A stretch of DNA of 64,000 nt from Streptomyces sp. NBC_01294 (GTDB lineage Bacteria > Actinomycetota > Actinomycetes > Streptomycetales > Streptomycetaceae), in assembly GCF_035917235.1 (NCBI RefSeq), contig NZ_CP108423.1, forward strand, positions 8,162,483-8,226,482, read 5' to 3'. Shown here in pieces: positions 45,635-54,128 of this stretch. A program made the position numbers and the translations under genes. The stretch's first letter is position 1, and the number at the start of each line of letters is the position of its first letter. The notes under the pieces are model-generated. The model saw only the letters and a program-made list of their open reading frames with translations, made no database searches and had not been told where the DNA came from.

Positions 45635-46225
45635 ATGAGGAGACAAGCCGTTGTGACTGCCAGCCCGCCGCCGTACCCGTCCCCGTCCCCGTCTTCGACC
45701 TCGTCCCCGTCGGCTCCCCGAGCGTCCTGGTCTGCCGGTGTCCTGATGATGCTCTCGACGGTCCTGGTGGGTTTGATGGCCGGACTGTTCTTTGCTTTCG
45801 ACGTCTCGGTGATGCCGGGGCTGGCGGCCGGTGATGAGCGGGTGTACGTCGCCGCGATGCGTGCCTTCAACGCGGCCATCGACGGCAACCCGCTCTTCGG
45901 CATGGTCTTCGTGCTGGCCCTGCTGGCGGCCGCCGGGTCGGTGGTTGTCGAGTATCGCGGAGGCCGGCGGGCCACCGCCCTGTGGGTGGGTGCCGCCACC
46001 GTGGCCTACCTCGCGGTCCTTGTGATCACCTTCACCGTGAACATCCCGCTCAACAACGAGCTCGCCGGCGTGGACCCCGACGCCGTCGGGGCGGACGGTT
46101 TGGCGATCGTGGAGCGGTTCAAGACCACCTGGGTCACCACGAACATCATCCGCACCGTGCTGTGCACGGCGGCCCTGGCCGCCCTCGCCCGCGCCCTGAT
46201 GCTCCACGGCCGCACCACCCGCTGA
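45635..46225 (+). CDS. DUF1772/anthrone-oxygenase-like membrane protein
   Basis: About 196 residues with four membrane segments: MMLSTVLVGLMAGLFFAFDV, GMVFVLALLAAAGSVVVEY, ALWVGAATVAYLAVLVITFT and TVLCTAALAALARALML. The FDVSVMPGLAAGDERVYVAA and FTVNIPLNNELAGVDPDA motifs mark the DUF1772 family, to which fungal anthrone oxygenases belong. In Streptomyces most members are of unknown role. Starts at GTG 45611, ATG 45635 or GTG 45653 are possible; the N-terminal Pro/Ser tract favours the last. A second member lies at 50620-51120 on the other strand. Confidence 0.85.
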   Translation: MRRQAVVTASPPPYPSPSPSSTSSPSAPRASWSAGVLMMLSTVLVGLMAGLFFAFDVSVMPGLAAGDERVYVAAMRAFNAAIDGNPLFGMVFVLALLAAAGSVVVEYRGGRRATALWVGAATVAYLAVLVITFTVNIPLNNELAGVDPDAVGADGLAIVERFKTTWVTTNIIRTVLCTAALAALARALMLHGRTTR

Positions 46226-46323
46226 CCTTCCCTGCGGTCCGGCCCCGGCCATCCCGCACGGTGGGCTCGCAGAAGCCGTCGGAAACAAGGTCAGTCGGCT
46301 GGCGAGCAAGGGGTTCGGTTGTT

Positions 46324-46905
46324 TCAGCGCCAGCCCCCGTGGCGAGGCTCCGAGAACTCGCCGAACGGTGGGTCATACGCCTGCCCGTCCTCGGAGGTCA
46401 CCACGTAATCGGGCTCGGTCCGTGAGGCGGCGTCCTGCAGTCGGACGACGAGGTCGGCTATGGGCACGACACGAAGTGACAGGGCTGAAGCCACGCGGGC
46501 TCGTTCCTCGGTAATCTCCGGGTTGTGCCGGGCCAGAGACCGTTCGAGGTGCTGGGCAGAGACCTGCATGACCTCCACGTCACCCCCGCCGGAGAACCCG
46601 AGACAGTCCTGCCATGCCATCCCGATAATGATCTCCAGTCCGCCGGCCAGGTCGTCGGCGATCAGTCCGCCTTCCCCTTCGGAACTCGCGAACACCAGCG
46701 GTCGGCGGCCGTCCTGCTCGGCGCACAGGAAGTACGCGCCACCGGCGGACTCCCCGGCGATTGGCTCCAGCGGCGCACCCGAGGCAAGCCTCAACTCATC
46801 GCCGTGATACTTCCGCCCGATGTCGAAACTGAACGATGTCCGCAGCAGCAGATCGATCTCCGGGGTGTTCCGGATCAGGTCAAGCAGATGATCACTTGAG
46901 GTCAT
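46324..46905 (-). CDS. Hypothetical cytoplasmic protein
   Basis: An intact 193-residue protein from ATG 46905. It is soluble and mixed alpha/beta: SSDHLLDLIRNTPEIDLLLR, SGAPLEPIAGESAGGAYFLC, GGLEIIIGMAWQDCLGF and ARVASALSLRVVPIADLVVR. The GGAYFLC...VFASSEGEGGLI pattern is reminiscent of SUKH/SMI1 immunity-type proteins but is not conclusive. No toxin is nearby. Family not recognised. Confidence 0.65.
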   Translation of the reverse strand: MTSSDHLLDLIRNTPEIDLLLRTSFSFDIGRKYHGDELRLASGAPLEPIAGESAGGAYFLCAEQDGRRPLVFASSEGEGGLIADDLAGGLEIIIGMAWQDCLGFSGGGDVEVMQVSAQHLERSLARHNPEITEERARVASALSLRVVPIADLVVRLQDAASRTEPDYVVTSEDGQAYDPPFGEFSEPRHGGWR

Positions 46906-47001
46906 GGTGGGGACGATAGCGAGTGCCACTGACACGCAAGGGTTGCAGGGCGAACAAGGGAAGCGCCACACGTTGCGAGAGGCTGCGCGCTGTCATGGAG
47001 G

Positions 47002-47793
47002 CTACCTCGGGTCGCGGTTGAAGTGGGCCGTCGACCAGCGATAGCCGAGCGCGGACAGGCTCACGCACCAGGCGATGGCGATCCATCCGTTGTGGCCGAT
47101 CTCGGTGCCGAGGAGCAGGCCGCGCAGGGTTTCGATGGCGGGGGTGAAGGGCTGGTACTCGGCGATCGGCTGGAACCAGCCCGGCATCGTGTCGGCCGGG
47201 ATGAAGGCGCTGGAGATGAGCGGGAGGAGGATCAGCGGCATGGCCATGTTGCCGGCCGCCTCCGGGTGCGGGCTGGCCATGCCCATGCCGACCGCGATCC
47301 AGGTGAGGGCCAGGGCGAAGAGTGCGAGCAGCCCGAATGCCGCCAGCCATTCCAGGGCCGTGGCGTTGGTGGAGCGGAAGCCGATGGCGACGGCGACCGT
47401 GCCGACGAGGACCACGCTGGCGATCGACTGCAGCACGCTGCCGATGACGTGCCCGATGAGCACCGAGCCGCGGTGGATCGCCATCGTGCGGAAGCGGGCG
47501 ATGAGGCCCTCGGTCATATCCATCGAGACGTACACCGCCGCCCCGATCACGGTGCTGCCGATGGTCATCAGCAGGATGCCCGGCACGATGTAGGCGATGT
47601 ACTCGGAGCGGTCGGCCCTGCCGCCACCGATGCCCGCGCTCATCACGTCGCCGAAGATGTAGACGAAGAGCAGCAGCATCATGATCGGCGTGAGCAGGAG
47701 GTTCAGGGTCCCTGACGGGTAGCGCCGCGCGTGCAGCAGGTTGCGGCGCAGCATCGTGTTCGAGTCACGGACGGCAAGGGAGAGGGCGCTCAT
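47002..47793 (-). CDS. ABC-2 type transporter permease (DrrB-like)
   Basis: A 263-residue permease with six membrane segments. Landmarks are SNTMLRRNLLHARRYPSGTL, the LTPIMMLLLFVYIFGDVMSA segment, GAAVYVSMDMTEGLIARFRT and the ABC-2 signature IAVGMGMASPHPEAAGNMA, then IPADTMPGWFQPIAEYQPFT. This is the DrrB/daunorubicin-type exporter permease family. Its ATG lies inside the end of the ATPase gene (29-base overlap), so the two are translationally coupled. The exported compound is unknown; a role in drug or lipid efflux is the usual guess. Confidence 0.92.
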   Translation of the reverse strand: MSALSLAVRDSNTMLRRNLLHARRYPSGTLNLLLTPIMMLLLFVYIFGDVMSAGIGGGRADRSEYIAYIVPGILLMTIGSTVIGAAVYVSMDMTEGLIARFRTMAIHRGSVLIGHVIGSVLQSIASVVLVGTVAVAIGFRSTNATALEWLAAFGLLALFALALTWIAVGMGMASPHPEAAGNMAMPLILLPLISSAFIPADTMPGWFQPIAEYQPFTPAIETLRGLLLGTEIGHNGWIAIAWCVSLSALGYRWSTAHFNRDPR

Positions 47794-48796
47794 CGGACTG
47801 TCTCCTTGGGGTGGCCGGGGCGTGCGTTCCGCCGGTGAGGGCGAAGAACACGTCGTCGAGGTCGGGGGTGTGGACGGTCAGTTCGTCGGCCTCGATGCCG
47901 ACGGAGTCGAGCCGGTCGAGGAGGGCGCGCAGTTCGCGCTGGCTGCCGTCGCTGGGGATCTGCAGGGCCAGGGCCTCGTCGTCCCGGGTGGCCTGGGGCA
48001 GGGCGGTGCCGGCGGACCGGTAGGCGGCCGGGTCGGAGAAGCGGAGTCGGACGTGGCCGCCGGGGATGAGCCGCTTGAGTTCCTCGGCGGTGCCGTGGGC
48101 GGCGATCTTGCCGTCGTTGAGTACGGCGATGCGGTCGGCGAGCTGGTCGGCTTCTTCCAGGTACTGGGTGGTGAGGAAGACGGTGACGCCGTCGGCGACG
48201 AGTTCGCGGATGATCTGCCACATGTTGTGGCGGGAGCGGGGGTCGAGGCCGGTGGTGGGCTCGTCGAGGAAGATGATCCGCGGGTCGCCGACGAGGGTCA
48301 TGGCGATGTCGAGGCGGCGCTTCATGCCGCCGGAGTAGGTGGAGGCGGGCTTCTTGGCGGCCTCGACCAGGTCGAAGCGCTCCAGCAGTTCGGCGGCGAC
48401 ACGGCGTCCTTCGCGCTTGGACAGGTGGTGCAGGTCCGCCATGAGGAGCATGTTCTCCTCGCCGGTGATCAGGCCGTCGACGGCGGAGAACTGTCCGGTG
48501 ACGCCGATCGCGGCGCGGATCGCCTGCGGGTCGGTGGCGAGGTCGTGGCCGCCGATGCGGATCTCGCCGGAGGCGGGGTCGGGGGAGATGAGGGTGGAGA
48601 GGATCTTGACGGCCGTGGTCTTGCCGGCGCCGTTCGGGCCGAGCAGGGAGAAGATCGTGCCTGCGGGGACGGCCAGGTCGACGCCGTCGAGCACGACCTT
48701 GTCGCCGTAGGACTTGCGCAGCCCGACGGCGGAGACGGCGGCCGACGACAGGTGACCGTCGCCCTGCCTGGATGTGGGCATGACAGATGAAGGCAT
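47765..48796 (-). CDS. ABC transporter ATP-binding protein (DrrA-like)
   Basis: A 343-residue ATPase: Walker A LLGPNGAGKTTAVKIL, Q-loop GVTGQFSAVDGLITGEENM, signature YSGGMKRRLDIAMTLV, Walker B IIFLDEPTTGLDPRSRHNMW and the H-loop side LTTQYLEEADQLADRIAVL. The C-terminal DrrA-type extension continues to residue 340. The ATG start 48796 has GGGAGGG upstream. It is coupled to the permease and, at a distance, preceded on the same strand by a DUF1048 gene and a PadR gene, which is the usual PadR-regulated exporter arrangement. Confidence 0.93.
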   Translation of the reverse strand: MPSSVMPTSRQGDGHLSSAAVSAVGLRKSYGDKVVLDGVDLAVPAGTIFSLLGPNGAGKTTAVKILSTLISPDPASGEIRIGGHDLATDPQAIRAAIGVTGQFSAVDGLITGEENMLLMADLHHLSKREGRRVAAELLERFDLVEAAKKPASTYSGGMKRRLDIAMTLVGDPRIIFLDEPTTGLDPRSRHNMWQIIRELVADGVTVFLTTQYLEEADQLADRIAVLNDGKIAAHGTAEELKRLIPGGHVRLRFSDPAAYRSAGTALPQATRDDEALALQIPSDGSQRELRALLDRLDSVGIEADELTVHTPDLDDVFFALTGGTHAPATPRRQSDERPLPCRP

Positions 48797-49376
48797 GGAG
48801 CCCTCCCGTTCGAAGACTGAAGTGGCTGGGGGAGTGGGGTGAGGACGTTCTTCGCGGGTCGGCCCCGGGCGCGACGGATGTCGAGGTCGCCGTGAGGGCT
48901 CGGGCCTGGGTGCGGATCTCGAAGGTGTCCTCGATCTCCTCTGGGGGCCTCGGATATGGGGAGCGTGCTGCGCACCCGCCCGGGGCCCGAGTTGACGTCG
49001 TGCCATGTGGCGGTGCCCGCAGTGCCCGCGGTGATGCCGGCCTCCGGATCACCGCAAGGGATCCCGAGCGCGACTGAACCACGGGCCACCTGGCCGAGGT
49101 GAATGCTGCCGTGGGGCGTCGAAGTCCGGATCGGGCAACTGGCTGCCCGTGGCGTGGAGGGGCTGCAGGCCGCATCGATGGCGACTGCGGATGCGCCGCC
49201 ACCTGCCGCGACGGGGTGAACGCCCACGGCGGCCGGCTGGTTGGCCGGCTGGCCGGCCGGTTGGCAGCCGGGCGTCCGGCGCCATGGCGGCGTCACTCGC
49301 AGCAGCTCGTTGTTCGGTTTGTGCGACCACTCAAGGCCCTGCGTGTGGATCGCCGGTCAGCAGGTCGTGCGCGCAG
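48797..49376. other. 580-base gap between the ATPase and DUF1048 genes
   Basis: No frame is convincingly coding on either strand. A GGCCGGCTGGTT-type repeat lies at about 49230-49270. It separates the PadR/DUF1048 pair from the exporter genes and may hold the exporter promoter. Confidence 0.5.
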
Positions 49377-49766
49377 TCATCGCGTCGCCTCTTCCTCGCC
49401 TTCCTCGCCTTCCTCGGCGCGCGCGATGGCGTCGGTCAGCTGCTTCCGCGCACGGGTGGGGACGTAACCTCCCTCCGAGTAGTTCTGGACGAACGCCTCG
49501 ACGAACTCCACCGGGTCCTCCCCGACGATCTCGCGGATCGACGTTCCGTCCGCCGCTGCCTGCTCGAACAGGTCGGCCAGGTCTTCGAACATCGACGCAT
49601 TGCTGTCGCCGTCGGTCGGCACGAAGTGCATCAGGTACCGCTCGATCGCCTCGACCGCCGTGCGGTAGTTCTCGGGAAGCTGACGCGAGCGCGCCTTGTA
49701 CGCCCTCCAGCGCTTCTTGGGCCCGATCACCTTCGAGATGAAGCCGCCCTTTTCGACATCGGACAT
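49377..49766 (-). CDS. DUF1048 domain protein
   Basis: A 129-residue DUF1048 protein from ATG 49766: KVIGPKKRWRAYKARSRQLP, YRTAVEAIERYLMHFVPTDG, FEDLADLFEQAAADGTSIRE and FVEAFVQNYSEGGYVPTR. It is all-helical and cytoplasmic, with a C-terminal Glu-rich tail. DUF1048 genes are a standard partner of PadR regulators near ABC exporters. Here the gap to padR is two bases, so the two are one operon. The function is unknown; it may modulate the regulator or the transporter. Confidence 0.9.
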   Translation of the reverse strand: MSDVEKGGFISKVIGPKKRWRAYKARSRQLPENYRTAVEAIERYLMHFVPTDGDSNASMFEDLADLFEQAAADGTSIREIVGEDPVEFVEAFVQNYSEGGYVPTRARKQLTDAIARAEEGEEGEEEATR

Positions 49767-49768
49767 GG

Positions 49769-50098
49769 TTACTTGCCCCCTTCGCGGAGCTGTTCCAGTC
49801 GTTCCGTGAGGAAGCTCCACGTCCTCCAGAACTCTTCGAGGTACTCCCGTCCCTGAGCGTTGAGGGAGTACACCTTGCGCGGCGGTCCCTTCTCGGACGG
49901 GACCTTCTCCACGTCGACGAGGCCGCGCTTCTCGATCCTGACGAGCAGCGCGTAGATGGTCCCCTCGGCGATGTCGGAGAAACCCTGCTCCCGCAGTCCC
50001 GCCGTGATCTCGTAGCCGTACGCGGGCCGGCCGGACAGGATCGCGAGGACGATGCCCTCCAGCGTGCCCTTGAGCATCTCCGTCAGCAGCTTGGCCAT
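49769..50098 (-). CDS. PadR family transcriptional regulator
   Basis: A 109-residue PadR regulator: LLTEMLKGTLEGIVLAILSG, the RPAYGYEITAGLREQGFSDI winged-helix part, GTIYALLVRIEKRGLVDVEK (recognition helix and wing) and the dimerisation helix. The ATG start 50098 has GGAGGAGG upstream. Two TACCGGTA palindromes 23 bases apart lie 38-68 bases upstream of its start and are the likely operator for autoregulation. PadR regulators often respond to the drugs that their neighbouring exporter removes. Confidence 0.94.
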   Translation of the reverse strand: MAKLLTEMLKGTLEGIVLAILSGRPAYGYEITAGLREQGFSDIAEGTIYALLVRIEKRGLVDVEKVPSEKGPPRKVYSLNAQGREYLEEFWRTWSFLTERLEQLREGGK

Positions 50099-50134
50099 GG
50101 AACACCTCCTCCCTGAGCTATCCAGTGTTATTGG

Positions 50135-50166
50135 GTACCGGTACACCGTAACGCTGACTACCGGTA
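50135..50166. promoter_or_regulatory. Paired TACCGGTA palindromes, candidate PadR operator
   Basis: GTACCGGTAC (50135-50144) and TACCGGTA (50159-50166) are palindromes whose cores are 23 bases apart, about two helical turns. They lie upstream of padR, in the position expected for autoregulation. Confidence 0.65.
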
Positions 50167-50462
50167 CTTAGCAAGACGGAATAGTGGGCGGCTGGGGCGG
50201 TATCGCAAGCGCTCACTGCAGCAGCGTTACCGGCGGCGCCTCGGGCGGGCCGCACTGCTGGTGGAGCTCGACGTGCACCAGTACGTGGGCTGCGGCGAAG
50301 CCGGTGACGGCCGGCGGCGGGCCGAGATCGTGGGCGAGCCCCTGGTGGCGCCGTTCGGCCCGTCTGCGGGCTGGGCGTGCCGTCGGGGCGACAGGTGCGC
50401 GGTATCAAGGCCGCCATACCGGAGCACGTCGGCCAACTCGCCGGCCGGGTCCGGAGCCGGGA

Positions 50463-50489
50463 ACGGCCCTGCCGTTTCGGCAGGGCCGT
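50463..50489 (-). terminator. Hairpin downstream of the DUF1772 gene
   Basis: ACGGCCCTGCCG TTT CGGCAGGGCCGT is a 12-bp stem with a three-base loop. It lies about 130 bases after the stop of the minus-strand gene at 50620. The rest of 50170-50619 has no supported gene, only a CGGT tetranucleotide run at about 50546-50570. Confidence 0.6.
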
Positions 50490-50619
50490 CCCAGGGGCGC
50501 GGCAACTGAGCGAGAGACGGTTCCCCGGGGCGTGGCGTTCGGATCTGGTCGGTCGGTCGGTCGGTCGGGCCCCGGGCCCCGGGCGTCGCGGGCCGGGGCC
50601 GGATCCAGAGGGACGTGCG

Positions 50620-51120
50620 TCAGCGGCCTTGGCCGTGCAAGACCAGTGCCCAGGCCAGGAGGCCCAGCGCCACCGTGCACAGCACCGCACGCCACACATT
50701 GGCGCGTACCCACGGCTGCTCGAAGGCGCGGCGGACGGCGGCCATGTCCTTGATCTGCTCGACGGGCCCGGCCTGTTCCAGGGCGTTGTTCAGCGGGATG
50801 TTGATGCGAGCCGTGACCGCCATCGCCAGGATGTAGGCGACGAGCGCGCCGATCAGCGGTGCCAGTGCCTGGCGCCCGCCGTCACCCGTGGCGTGGAGCG
50901 CCACCGCCACCCCGGTGAACACCAGTGCCCCCAGGTAGCCGAGCATGAACCAGCCGTTGAGGATCGCCACGTTGATGCGCTGCATCGTCTCGATGACGGT
51001 CCGGTCGGCGCTGCGCGCCAGACCCGGCATGACGGACACCGCAAAACCGTAGAACAGGCCGCTCATCAGACCCATGGTGATCGTCGCGGCGATCAGTGAC
51101 GCGAACCGTGCCGTTTCCAC
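50620..51120 (-). CDS. DUF1772/anthrone-oxygenase-like membrane protein
   Basis: A 166-residue protein from GTG 51120 (GGGGGAG upstream), with four membrane segments. ITMGLMSGLFYGFAVSVMPG and VTARINIPLNNALEQAGPVE are the family motifs shared with 45635-46225. LGYLGALVFTGVAVALHAT and VLCTVALGLLAWALVLHG are the other helices. It is a second member of the same family in the window; the two are clearly diverged and not recent duplicates. The role in Streptomyces is unknown. Confidence 0.88.
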   Translation of the reverse strand: METARFASLIAATITMGLMSGLFYGFAVSVMPGLARSADRTVIETMQRINVAILNGWFMLGYLGALVFTGVAVALHATGDGGRQALAPLIGALVAYILAMAVTARINIPLNNALEQAGPVEQIKDMAAVRRAFEQPWVRANVWRAVLCTVALGLLAWALVLHGQGR

Positions 51121-51283
51121 GTGGGGCTCCCCCGGATCGATACTCGTCGAAAACCGTGTCGAGGACGGGTCGAGAACCGGTCATCGAACGGTCAAGTCCC
51201 GCCGATCATAAGTGCGCAGCGGTCCGGATCACCCCCGTAGGCTGGCCGTTGCACCCGTACTGCCGCCGAACGGAGCCGCTGCC

Positions 51284-52642
51284 ATGCTGACCGCCCTCAC
51301 CGGGGCCCACGGGGACCGCGCGGACGCCGTCACCGTCGCCGGCCGCGCCACCTCCTACGAGGAACTGCTCGGCGCGGCCCGCGCGGTGGCCGTCGACCTC
51401 GACCGGTCGGGCCTGCCCGCCTTCGCGGTGACCGCCACCGCCTCCCTGGAAACCGTGGCTGCCGTCGTCGGCGGACTCCTCGCCGGGGTGCCCTGCGTAC
51501 CACTGCCCCCAGACGCCGGGCCCGCCGAGCGCGGACACATCCTGGCCGACTCCCGCGCCCGCCTCATCGAGACGGACTTCGCCCGCCGCGCCCCTGCCGG
51601 GCCCGCAGTTACGCACGCGCCCGGTGATCCCGCGCTGATCCTCTACACCTCCGGCACCACGGGCCCGCCCAAGGGCGTGGTCCTCAGCCGTGCAGCGATC
51701 ACCGCCGACCTCGACGCGCTCGCCGAGGCCTGGCAGTGGAGCGCCGAGGACACCCTGGTCCACGGACTGCCGCTGTTCCACGTCCACGGCCTGGTGCTGG
51801 GCGTCCTGGGCGCCCTGCGCACCGGCAGCCGCCTCGTGCACACCGGCCGGCCGACCCCCGAGGCGTACGCCGCGGCCGGTGGCAGCCTCTACTTCGGTGT
51901 GCCCACCGTGTGGTCGCGCATCGCGTCCGCCCCGGCGTCCGCCGCCGCCCTGTCCGGGGCCCGGCTGCTGGTGTCGGGCAGCGCGGCCCTGCCCGCGCCG
52001 GTCTTCCGCGACCTTGAGCGCCTGACCGGGCAGCGCCCCGTCGAGCGCTACGGGATGACCGAGACCCTGATCACCGTCAGCGGCCGCGCGGGCGGCGAGG
52101 TCCGCCCCGGCACGGTCGGCACCCCGCTCACGGGCATCACCACACGCATCGCCGCCGAGCCGGGCGCCGACATCGGCGAACTCCAGCTCACCGGCCCCAC
52201 CCTGTTCTCCGGCTACCTCGGCCGGCCCGAGGCCACCGCCGCCGCATACACCGAGGACGGCTGGTTCCGTACGGGCGACATCGCGGCCGTCGACGATCGC
52301 GACGGGGTCCACCGGATCGTGGGCCGCGCCTCCACCGACCTGATCAAGTCCGGCGGGTACCGGATCGGAGCGGGCGAGATCGAGAACGCTCTGCTGGACC
52401 ACCCCGCGGTCAGCGAGGCGGCCGTGGTCGGCGTCCCCGACACCGACCTCGGCCAGCGGATCGTCGCCTTCGTCGTCGCCCAGAACGTCACCGGCAGCGA
52501 ACTCACCGATTTCGTCGCCGCGCACCTGTCGGTCCACAAACGCCCCCGCGAGGTCCGCTTCGTCACCGCCATCCCGCGCAACGCGATGGGCAAGCCGCAG
52601 AAGCGACTGCTCCTGGACGACGCACCCCCACACCTCACCTGA
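51284..52642 (+). CDS. Acyl-CoA synthetase, malonyl-CoA synthetase (MatB)-like
   Basis: A 452-residue ANL-superfamily ligase. The AMP-binding P-loop is LILYTSGTTGPPKGVVLS, and DTLVHGLPLFHVHGLVLGVL matches the MatB region after it. Later motifs are ERYGMTETLITVSGRAGG, the hinge region GWFRTGDIAAVDDRDGVHRI, GRASTDLIKSGGYRIGAGEIE and the catalytic Lys in IPRNAMGKPQKRLL. In this group malonate and methylmalonate are the usual substrates. It stands alone, with no polyketide genes nearby, so it may feed extender units or degrade malonate. Confidence 0.9.
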   Translation: MLTALTGAHGDRADAVTVAGRATSYEELLGAARAVAVDLDRSGLPAFAVTATASLETVAAVVGGLLAGVPCVPLPPDAGPAERGHILADSRARLIETDFARRAPAGPAVTHAPGDPALILYTSGTTGPPKGVVLSRAAITADLDALAEAWQWSAEDTLVHGLPLFHVHGLVLGVLGALRTGSRLVHTGRPTPEAYAAAGGSLYFGVPTVWSRIASAPASAAALSGARLLVSGSAALPAPVFRDLERLTGQRPVERYGMTETLITVSGRAGGEVRPGTVGTPLTGITTRIAAEPGADIGELQLTGPTLFSGYLGRPEATAAAYTEDGWFRTGDIAAVDDRDGVHRIVGRASTDLIKSGGYRIGAGEIENALLDHPAVSEAAVVGVPDTDLGQRIVAFVVAQNVTGSELTDFVAAHLSVHKRPREVRFVTAIPRNAMGKPQKRLLLDDAPPHLT

Positions 52643-53152
52643 CCCCATCCCCACCGGCCCTGCTCCAGCGCGAGCCGCCTGCAGAGGCCCACGGCGCCCG
52701 CCCCCGGACTCCAGGACGGAGCTGCGGACATAACGGGGTGTCAGGGGTGGCGGGGAGAGGCAGCGGGTTGCGTTCCGCCCCGCCCCGCCCCGCCCTGCCC
52801 TGCCCCGGTCCGCCCCACCGCGCCCCCGGTCCCGCCGCCCTGCGCACCCTGTGGGCCCCACGTCTTTGGTCAAGCTGGTCGGGTGTGAGTTCGGGACGTC
52901 TGGAACGATCCTTGCCGTCGCCAGCCCGCAGAGTGTGAGGATCGCGCGGTCGGCTTCCGCGATGCCGAACGCGTCCTTCGCGTCCGCCTTTTCCAACGTC
53001 CACTACGGATACGTCGGCCGGGCAGCCGGCTGCGACGCGGGCACTCTCATCAAGGGCGCCTACCTTGGGAGTAATTGTCAAGATCTGTGGATCACGTGGC
53101 GCGTAGACATGCTCTCGGTGTTTGAGGGGCTTCGAGGTGCGGTGCCACACGG
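52643..53152. other. Intergenic, degenerate sequence
   Basis: No intact gene. The minus strand around 52870-53080 reads KADAKDAFGIAEADRAILTL and TARIVPDVPNSHPTSL in one frame and ALDESARVAAGCPADVSVV in another, which may be a decayed gene. A C/G-rich run (CCGCCCCGCCCCGCCC) lies near 52776-52800. Confidence 0.4.
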
Positions 53153-53183
53153 GTGAGCCCCGGCAGGTGGCGCCGGGGCTCAC
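53153..53183 (-). terminator. Hairpin after the second methyltransferase gene
   Basis: GTGAGCCCCGGC and GCCGGGGCTCAC form a 12-bp stem with a seven-base loop, 14 bases beyond the stop of the minus-strand gene at 53197. Confidence 0.85.
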
Positions 53184-53196
53184 TGGGAGTGGTGTG

Positions 53197-53943
53197 TCAG
53201 CGGTCCATCAGGACGAACACGCCCCACCCAAGGTATTCGCGCTGGTACCTGGCGTGCTGGACGGGTGCCGCAGCGAGTTCCGCACGCATTTCGTCGGCGA
53301 GCTCGTCGTCGGGGTTGGCATCGAGCCAGCGTCGGATGTTGAGCCACTGTGCCGCGACGTACCGGTCCCAGCTGTCCTGGTCGGCAAGGACCATCTCGAC
53401 GACATCACAGCCCAGGGCGCTGAACTGTTCGAGCAGTTCTGGCAGCGGGAGCAGGTCGTCCTTGCGGGCCATGTGACAGCCCTCGACGGCGACTTGGTCC
53501 TCAGGCTCGCGGCGCCAGTACGGTTCGCCGATCAGCATCATGCCGCCGGGAACGAGACTGCGCCGCAGGAGTTCGACGGTACCCGCCACGCCAGAGCCGA
53601 TCCAGGTGGCGCCGATGCAGGCGGCGATGCCGACAGGATCGTCGGCGACATGGCCCGAGGCGTCCGCGTGCACGAAGCCGACTTGGTCGGCAACGCCCAG
53701 CTCCACGGCCCGCCCGCGGGCAGCGTCGATGAAGACGGTGCTGATGTCCACCCCGGTGCCGGACACACCGTGGTCCCGGGCCCAGGTGCACAGCATCTCG
53801 CCCTTGCCGCAGGCGAGGTCGAGCATGCGGGTACCCGGCGACGGGTTGATGGCCTGACCCAGGATGGTCAGTTTCTCGCTGGTGAACGGGTTGCAGATGC
53901 GATGGCTGCTCTCGCGGATGGTGAAGCTACGTGGCAGATCCAC
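53197..53943 (-). CDS. Class I SAM-dependent methyltransferase
   Basis: An intact 248-residue methyltransferase. Motif I is GTRMLDLACGKGEMLCTWAR, motif II is GVSGTGVDISTVFIDAARGR and the later strand is GGMMLIGEPYWRREPEDQVA. The WIGSGVAGTVELLRRSLVPG helix and the GCHMARKDDLLPLPELLEQF segment resemble the group of uncharacterised methyltransferases with an extended middle. A hairpin terminator follows its stop. Its start (53943) is close to the IS256 remnant. Substrate unknown. Confidence 0.88.
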   Translation of the reverse strand: MDLPRSFTIRESSHRICNPFTSEKLTILGQAINPSPGTRMLDLACGKGEMLCTWARDHGVSGTGVDISTVFIDAARGRAVELGVADQVGFVHADASGHVADDPVGIAACIGATWIGSGVAGTVELLRRSLVPGGMMLIGEPYWRREPEDQVAVEGCHMARKDDLLPLPELLEQFSALGCDVVEMVLADQDSWDRYVAAQWLNIRRWLDANPDDELADEMRAELAAAPVQHARYQREYLGWGVFVLMDR

Positions 53944-54128
53944 TACAAGGGTTCCTTCGGTCCGTGGAGGTCAGAACGGCTGGGCAATGCGGCCGACGGG
54001 AGTTGGCCGCGAGTACCTGGACCGTCATCAAATGCACCTCTTCGAACGTGTGAAGGCTGGGACCGGTCGAGGGTACGGCCGCTGAGATCACCGTGTCCAT
54101 CGCATTTCACGTCCTGTCGGCACGCGCC

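Noticed and set aside
51206..52996. 596-residue minus-strand frame opposite the acyl-CoA synthetase
   Set aside because: Antisense shadow; the plus strand has a complete ANL ligase with all motifs.
52870..53080. IS110-type transposase remnant suggested by KADAKDAFGIAEADR
   Set aside because: Resembles the G-K-x-DAKDA motif only superficially; the surrounding sequence has no other IS110 feature.
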